Of a stretch of DNA of 64,000 nt, positions 60,562 through 64,000 are shown piece by piece (within the stretch, counting starts at the first letter, position 1; every line of letters starts with the position of its first letter). A model generated the notes under the pieces. It was not told the origin of the DNA. It saw only the letters and a list, made by a program, of their open reading frames with translations, and ran no database searches. The position numbers and the translations under genes were made by a program. The stretch comes from Micrococcales bacterium (GTDB lineage Bacteria > Actinomycetota > Actinomycetes > Actinomycetales > Cellulomonadaceae), in contig WRMB01000009.1 of the NCBI GenBank assembly GCA_009777345.1, forward strand, positions 1 through 64,000. Reading direction: 5' to 3'.

Positions 60562-61266
60562 GTGGAGAACGTGCTCGCCGAACGGTTGGCGGCTGTGCAG
60601 GCTCGGGTGGCCGCCGCCGCCCAGGCCGCCGGACGGGACCCGGACGACGTCGCCGTGCTGCTGGCGACCAAGACCCACGACGCGGCCACGATCCGCACGG
60701 TGCTCACCCTGCCCGGCGCGGCGGGCCTGCTGCGCGGGGAGAACCGGGTCCAAGAGCTCGTCGCCAAGGGCCCGGCCCTGGCCGACCTGCCCACCGCCAC
60801 GCACCTCATCGGCCCGTTGCAGTCGAACAAGATCAACGCGGCCCTGCGCTGGGTGACCTGCGTGGAGTCGGTCGCCTCGGCCCGCCTGGCCGACGCCCTG
60901 TCGGCCCGTGTCGGGCCTGGTCGCACGCTGGACGTCATGGTCCAGGTCAACGTGTCCGGCGAGACGACCAAGCACGGCGTCACCCCCGACGACGCCCTCA
61001 CCCTGGCCCGCCACGTCGGCACCCTGCCCGGCCTGCGCCTGACCGGTCTCATGACGATCGGCGCGAACACCGACGACCAGACCGTGGTCCGGGCCGGTTT
61101 CGCTACTCTGCGCACGATCCGGGACACGGCCGTCGCCGACGGTCTGACCACCGCCACCGGCCTGTCCATGGGCATGACCTCAGACCTGGAGGCCGCTGTC
61201 GCCGAGGGCGCGACGATCGTCCGGGTCGGCACCGCGGTGTTCGGCCCCCGCCCCACCGTCGGCTGA
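60562..61266 (+). CDS. YggS/PLPBP family PLP-binding protein
   Basis: The 234-residue protein has the PLP lysine K37 in VLLATKTHD, the segments LRGENRVQELVAKG, HLIGPLQSNKI, VQVNVSGETTKHG, LTGLMTIGA and the C-terminal LSMGMTSDLEAAVAEGATIVRVGTAVFG. It controls free PLP and amino-acid balance in the cytoplasm. It starts at GTG 60562, leaderless. The next gene is convergent, with only 1 bp between stops. No cell-division (ftsZ-sepF) genes are near, unlike the usual actinobacterial yggS locus. Confidence 0.92.
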   Translation: MENVLAERLAAVQARVAAAAQAAGRDPDDVAVLLATKTHDAATIRTVLTLPGAAGLLRGENRVQELVAKGPALADLPTATHLIGPLQSNKINAALRWVTCVESVASARLADALSARVGPGRTLDVMVQVNVSGETTKHGVTPDDALTLARHVGTLPGLRLTGLMTIGANTDDQTVVRAGFATLRTIRDTAVADGLTTATGLSMGMTSDLEAAVAEGATIVRVGTAVFGPRPTVG

Positions 61267-61267
61267 G

Positions 61268-62491
61268 CTACACCAGGAACTCGTGGGCGTGGCGCAGACC
61301 GTCCAGCCAGGCCACGGACACCGCCAGCGGGGTGAAACCCTCCGGCAGGTGCGGGGTGACGCCGCGGTCGGCCGCCTCTAGGTAGGCGTCGAAGGCGTCG
61401 CACGCGGCTACGGCGGCCGACCCTGGTTCAGGACGCGGCAACCACTGCGCTACGTCTTCGGCGTCCATACCCAGCAGCGACGTGCACATGCGAGCCAGGG
61501 CCTCGGTACCCGCACCCACAGGGTCGTCGGGCGCGAGGTTCGCCGCCGCGCGGACCCGTGCCAGCGCCGTGACAGCCATCTCCCGGTCCTGGTGACCAGC
61601 GGCCCGCACCATCTCGGCGATGACGATGCCGCGCAGACGGTCCCGCCCCAGCAGGGTGAGGGCCTGGACCACGCTCGTCACCGGTTGCGACACCCCAGAC
61701 ACCGAGTTGACCTGCACCATCACCGCACGGGCCAGGGCCGGGTCGGCGAGCACCAGCTCGGCCAGGTCGGCGGGGGCCTTCTCTGGGCCACCCAGCTCGG
61801 ACACCAGCCGGGCCGCGATGGGCACGTGGACCTGCACCGCCTCGCGCGCCAGGATGGTCGGACGGCCGACCAGGTAGCCCTGGAACAGGTCGAAACCCGC
61901 GTCCCGGGCGGCTCGCATCTGCTCGGGCGTCTCGACCTTCGTGGCGACCAGCGACACCGTCGGGTTCGCCGCCCGGACCTGTGCGACCAGGGCAGCCAGG
62001 GCGTCACCGGTCACCTGCTGCACGTCGACCTTCACGTAGCCGCAGCGGTCGACGCAGGGCAGACGAGGGTCGTCGGGCACCAGCCGGTCCATGGCCAGCG
62101 CGTACCCCGTCTGGCGCAGCTGGTCGATCCCGGCGAGCACCTCGTCGTCCACGTCCACCGTCGCCAGGACCTCCAGCACCACGGCCTCCGGCTCGATAGC
62201 GACCGAGAAGTCGCCGACCAGGAAGGACCGAGGCGTGTTGATGAACATCAGCGCGTCCCCGGCGACGTCCTGCGGACCGAACTCGCCAGCGATGGCCAGG
62301 ACCACCTGGGCGGTAGCCACGTCGTCGTCGAAGGACCAGCCTTCGTCAGCAGTGGTGGCACCCGCACCAGAGCGGAACAGCACCTCGAAACCGACGAGGC
62401 GTCCCGCACGGTCCTCCAGCCGCTGCCGGGCGATGCATATCGCCGAAGCGGCCTCGTTCAGAGCCTCGAGCACCTCAGTAGCCGAACCCAT
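61268..62491 (-). CDS. EAL-HDOD signalling protein (YuxH/CdgJ-type)
   Basis: The 407-residue protein has an N-terminal degenerate EAL domain (FEVLFRS in place of EAL, later VLEVLATVDVDDEVL, YVKVDVQQV and GFDLFQGYLVGRP) and a C-terminal HDOD domain (LAELVLADPALARAVMVQVNSVSG, ALTLLGRDRLRGIVI). Because the EVL motif and several acidic ligands deviate, phosphodiesterase activity is doubtful; it is more likely a c-di-GMP effector or protein scaffold. ATG at 62491 has GGAG 5 nt upstream; longer frames exist. It is convergent with the yggS-like gene. Confidence 0.87.
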   Translation of the reverse strand: MGSATEVLEALNEAASAICIARQRLEDRAGRLVGFEVLFRSGAGATTADEGWSFDDDVATAQVVLAIAGEFGPQDVAGDALMFINTPRSFLVGDFSVAIEPEAVVLEVLATVDVDDEVLAGIDQLRQTGYALAMDRLVPDDPRLPCVDRCGYVKVDVQQVTGDALAALVAQVRAANPTVSLVATKVETPEQMRAARDAGFDLFQGYLVGRPTILAREAVQVHVPIAARLVSELGGPEKAPADLAELVLADPALARAVMVQVNSVSGVSQPVTSVVQALTLLGRDRLRGIVIAEMVRAAGHQDREMAVTALARVRAAANLAPDDPVGAGTEALARMCTSLLGMDAEDVAQWLPRPEPGSAAVAACDAFDAYLEAADRGVTPHLPEGFTPLAVSVAWLDGLRHAHEFLV

Positions 62492-62654
62492 CATTGCTCC
62501 GTAAAGGTCGTCGCACACGACTGGCGCCCATCTCATCGGCAGCACCGGCGACCCCTGAAGCGACCTGCGGTCCGTCGAAAATAGCCTTGGTCCAGCAACG
62601 CGTGGGACGAGAGAATCCGCCGGTGCGAGACGTCGGTATCGAGGTGGTCGGGCA

Positions 62655-63347
62655 GTGAGGCTCGGGGGGCGGACCTGGCGCGTCCTGGCCAGCACCGTCA
62701 GGCTGGGCGGCAAAGAGCTCCGGGTGGTCCGCCCGGCCCAGCCGGTCCGGCACGCACCGGCCTACTACGACGAGCGGAGCGGTGGAGCCACGATAGTGGT
62801 CGACAAGGCTGCCGCCGTGGACCTGGCCTGTGCGTGGTGGCTGGCCGCCAGGTCGCCGCGCTCACTGGTGTGGCTACCGCTGCGCACCACCGGGTGCACC
62901 TGCGAGAGCTGGCCCGACGACGCGCAACGCCTGGATATCGTCCTGGTGCACCACAGCCTCGGGTTCCGGGCGTCGTCGTGGAAGCGGGTACGAGCCCGCG
63001 CCGAGTCGACTGGGGCGCTCCACACGGTCGAGCTGCCGCACCGACCGTTTCCTACGCTCAGCGCCGTCGACTGGGATACCGCCCAGTACCACGACCGGCG
63101 CGGTCGTCCACCCAGCGTGGTACGGGCCACCAACCGTGACACCCTCCGGTTCGACCTGGCCGCGGACACACTGTTCGTGGTCGGCAGCCGACCAGCCTTC
63201 GCCCAGTGGTCCGACCAGATCCGAGAGCTGGTCGAAGACTGCCCCCGCGACATGGCAACATTTCCCGGCAGGCACTGTTGCGCCGAGATCGGCGGCTACT
63301 GTTTCGACCCCCACCTCCACATCACGTATTGCCAGACCCACCGATAG
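62655..63347 (+). CDS. Hypothetical protein
   Basis: I do not recognise this 230-residue protein. It starts at a GTG (62655), has no signal peptide, and contains several cysteines, especially C81-C83 in TTGCTCESW and a C-terminal set (HCCAEIGGYCFDPHLHITYC). The spread of Cys and His suggests metal binding, which is inference. Segment VVDKAAAVDLACAWWLA could be a helix. Its neighbours (EAL-HDOD, lipoate ligase) give no functional hint. Confidence 0.65.
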   Translation: MRLGGRTWRVLASTVRLGGKELRVVRPAQPVRHAPAYYDERSGGATIVVDKAAAVDLACAWWLAARSPRSLVWLPLRTTGCTCESWPDDAQRLDIVLVHHSLGFRASSWKRVRARAESTGALHTVELPHRPFPTLSAVDWDTAQYHDRRGRPPSVVRATNRDTLRFDLAADTLFVVGSRPAFAQWSDQIRELVEDCPRDMATFPGRHCCAEIGGYCFDPHLHITYCQTHR

Positions 63348-63407
63348 TCCTGCGTCGATGCAGACGTTGGGCAGCCCATGAGTCACTGGTCACTGCCGTC
63401 AAGCCTT

Positions 63408-64000
63408 TCACGGGACCCGGGCGGTCCACGACGGGTCGGTGAACTTGGTGACGACGAGCTCGGCGGCGCGGTCCAGCTCGTCGGCACGCAGCTCGCTGGG
63501 GCGGGTCCGGTACCGGCCCTCGAAGTGGGCCTTGAGCCTGGCGACGACCTCGGCGCGCGGCAGGTGGGTCTGCGAGCGCACCGGGTCGACGCGTTTGTTG
63601 GCCGAGCGGATGCCCTTGTCGGAGACTTTTTCCCGGCCGATCCGCAGCACCTGCATCATCTTGTCGGCGTCGATGTCGTAGGCCATCGTGACGTGGTGCA
63701 GCACCGCGCCGGAGGCGAGCCGTTTCTGCGCCGCCCCGGCCAGCTTGCCCAGCGGTGAGGCGATATCGTTGATACCGGTGGTGAAGGCTTTGACGCCGAC
63801 ATCGGCCAGCGCCTCGACCACCCAGGCGTTGAGGAAGGCGTACGAGTCTTCGAAGCTCATCCCGTCGACCAGCGAGGCGGGCACCACCAGGGAGAACGTC
63901 ACACAGTTGCCCCCTTCCATGAACATCGCGCCACCGCCGGAGATCCGCCGCAGCACGGTGACCCCGAGCCGTTGCGCCGCCTCCAGGTCGACCTCGTTGC
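63408..64000 (-). CDS. Lipoate-protein ligase A family protein, N-terminus beyond window
   Basis: The reading frame continues to the window edge, so the 5' end is missing. The visible part has the family motif LRRISGGGAMFMEGGNCVTFSLV, GINDIASPLGKLAGAAQKRLASGAVLHHVTMAYD with the catalytic lysine region, and a C-terminal helical part (RSQTHLPRAEVVARLKAHF). The protein attaches lipoate or octanoate (or is a biotin/lipoate A/B-ligase homologue) to E2 or GcvH. Other lipoylation genes are not in view. Confidence 0.87.
   Translation of the reverse strand, partial: NEVDLEAAQRLGVTVLRRISGGGAMFMEGGNCVTFSLVVPASLVDGMSFEDSYAFLNAWVVEALADVGVKAFTTGINDIASPLGKLAGAAQKRLASGAVLHHVTMAYDIDADKMMQVLRIGREKVSDKGIRSANKRVDPVRSQTHLPRAEVVARLKAHFEGRYRTRPSELRADELDRAAELVVTKFTDPSWTARVP

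Overview
The window is high-GC DNA (roughly 70 percent) from an actinomycete. Diagnostic genes are a WhiB4/WblA-type WhiB beside a large class A penicillin-binding protein, a GlnR-type regulator, SigR/RsrA, the 24-residue ribosomal protein bL37, a PknG-type kinase, a VKOR-type oxidoreductase and an eukaryote-like UDP-glucose pyrophosphorylase. Several block orders match Mycobacterium tuberculosis (whiB4-ponA2-metallophosphoesterase-tRNA-Pro, DUF4177-ridA-crp, and the Rv0082-Rv0087 complex-I-like operon). I cannot name the genus from sequence alone.

Layout. 1-2953: right end of an integrated pSAM2-like element (replication initiator, excisionase, tyrosine integrase) abutting tRNA-Phe, its likely attachment site, followed by tRNA-Asp and tRNA-Glu. 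3.3-8.1 kb: ArsR plus a CDF metal exporter, a minimal zincin, a membrane Ser/Thr kinase and an MFS transporter. 8.2-14.4 kb: two gene pairs, each a WG-repeat-like exported protein followed by a solute-binding lipoprotein, separated by an O6-alkylguanine methyltransferase gene. 14.5-21 kb: UGPase, AIM24, alcohol dehydrogenase, flavodoxin, a hypothetical gene and class I fumarase. 21.1-23.4 kb: an accessory patch bounded by two 93-bp direct repeats, with a lipoprotein, a truncated PIN toxin and its antitoxin, and phased 15-bp repeats resembling a transposon end. 23.4-31.5 kb: two class A PBPs, an orphan antitoxin, tRNA-Pro, a metallophosphoesterase, WhiB, DUF4177 and RidA. 31.5-38 kb: Crp, alpha/beta hydrolase, GlnR, membrane proteins, nitrobindin-like protein, YgfZ, DUF2516 and Dtd. 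38-39.4 kb: a surface beta-propeller protein. 39.6-49.2 kb: a six-gene hydrogenase/complex-I-like operon whose large subunit has lost the NiFe ligands and which contains a PknG-type kinase gene. 49.3-53.2 kb: VKOR, a two-component system and Fpg. 53.3-57.9 kb: a small membrane protein downstream of a five-unit operator-like array, RsgA, AroA, a DoxX-like protein, SigR, RsrA and bL37. 58-64 kb: PilT-like ATPase, DUF3017, an iron-box-controlled VIT transporter, YggS, an EAL/HDOD protein, a hypothetical gene and a partial lipoate ligase.

Two themes cut across the window. First, at least seven gene boundaries carry very long, nearly perfect hairpins (24-33 bp stems, 3-14 nt loops). Two of these (25580-25640 and 35918-35986) are homologous copies that differ by base-pair-preserving double changes. 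Some lie inside operons or in a divergent promoter region, so they are not all simple terminators. Second, many genes have a TANNNT -10 hexamer ending 6-8 nt before the start codon and no Shine-Dalgarno sequence, which indicates leaderless transcripts.
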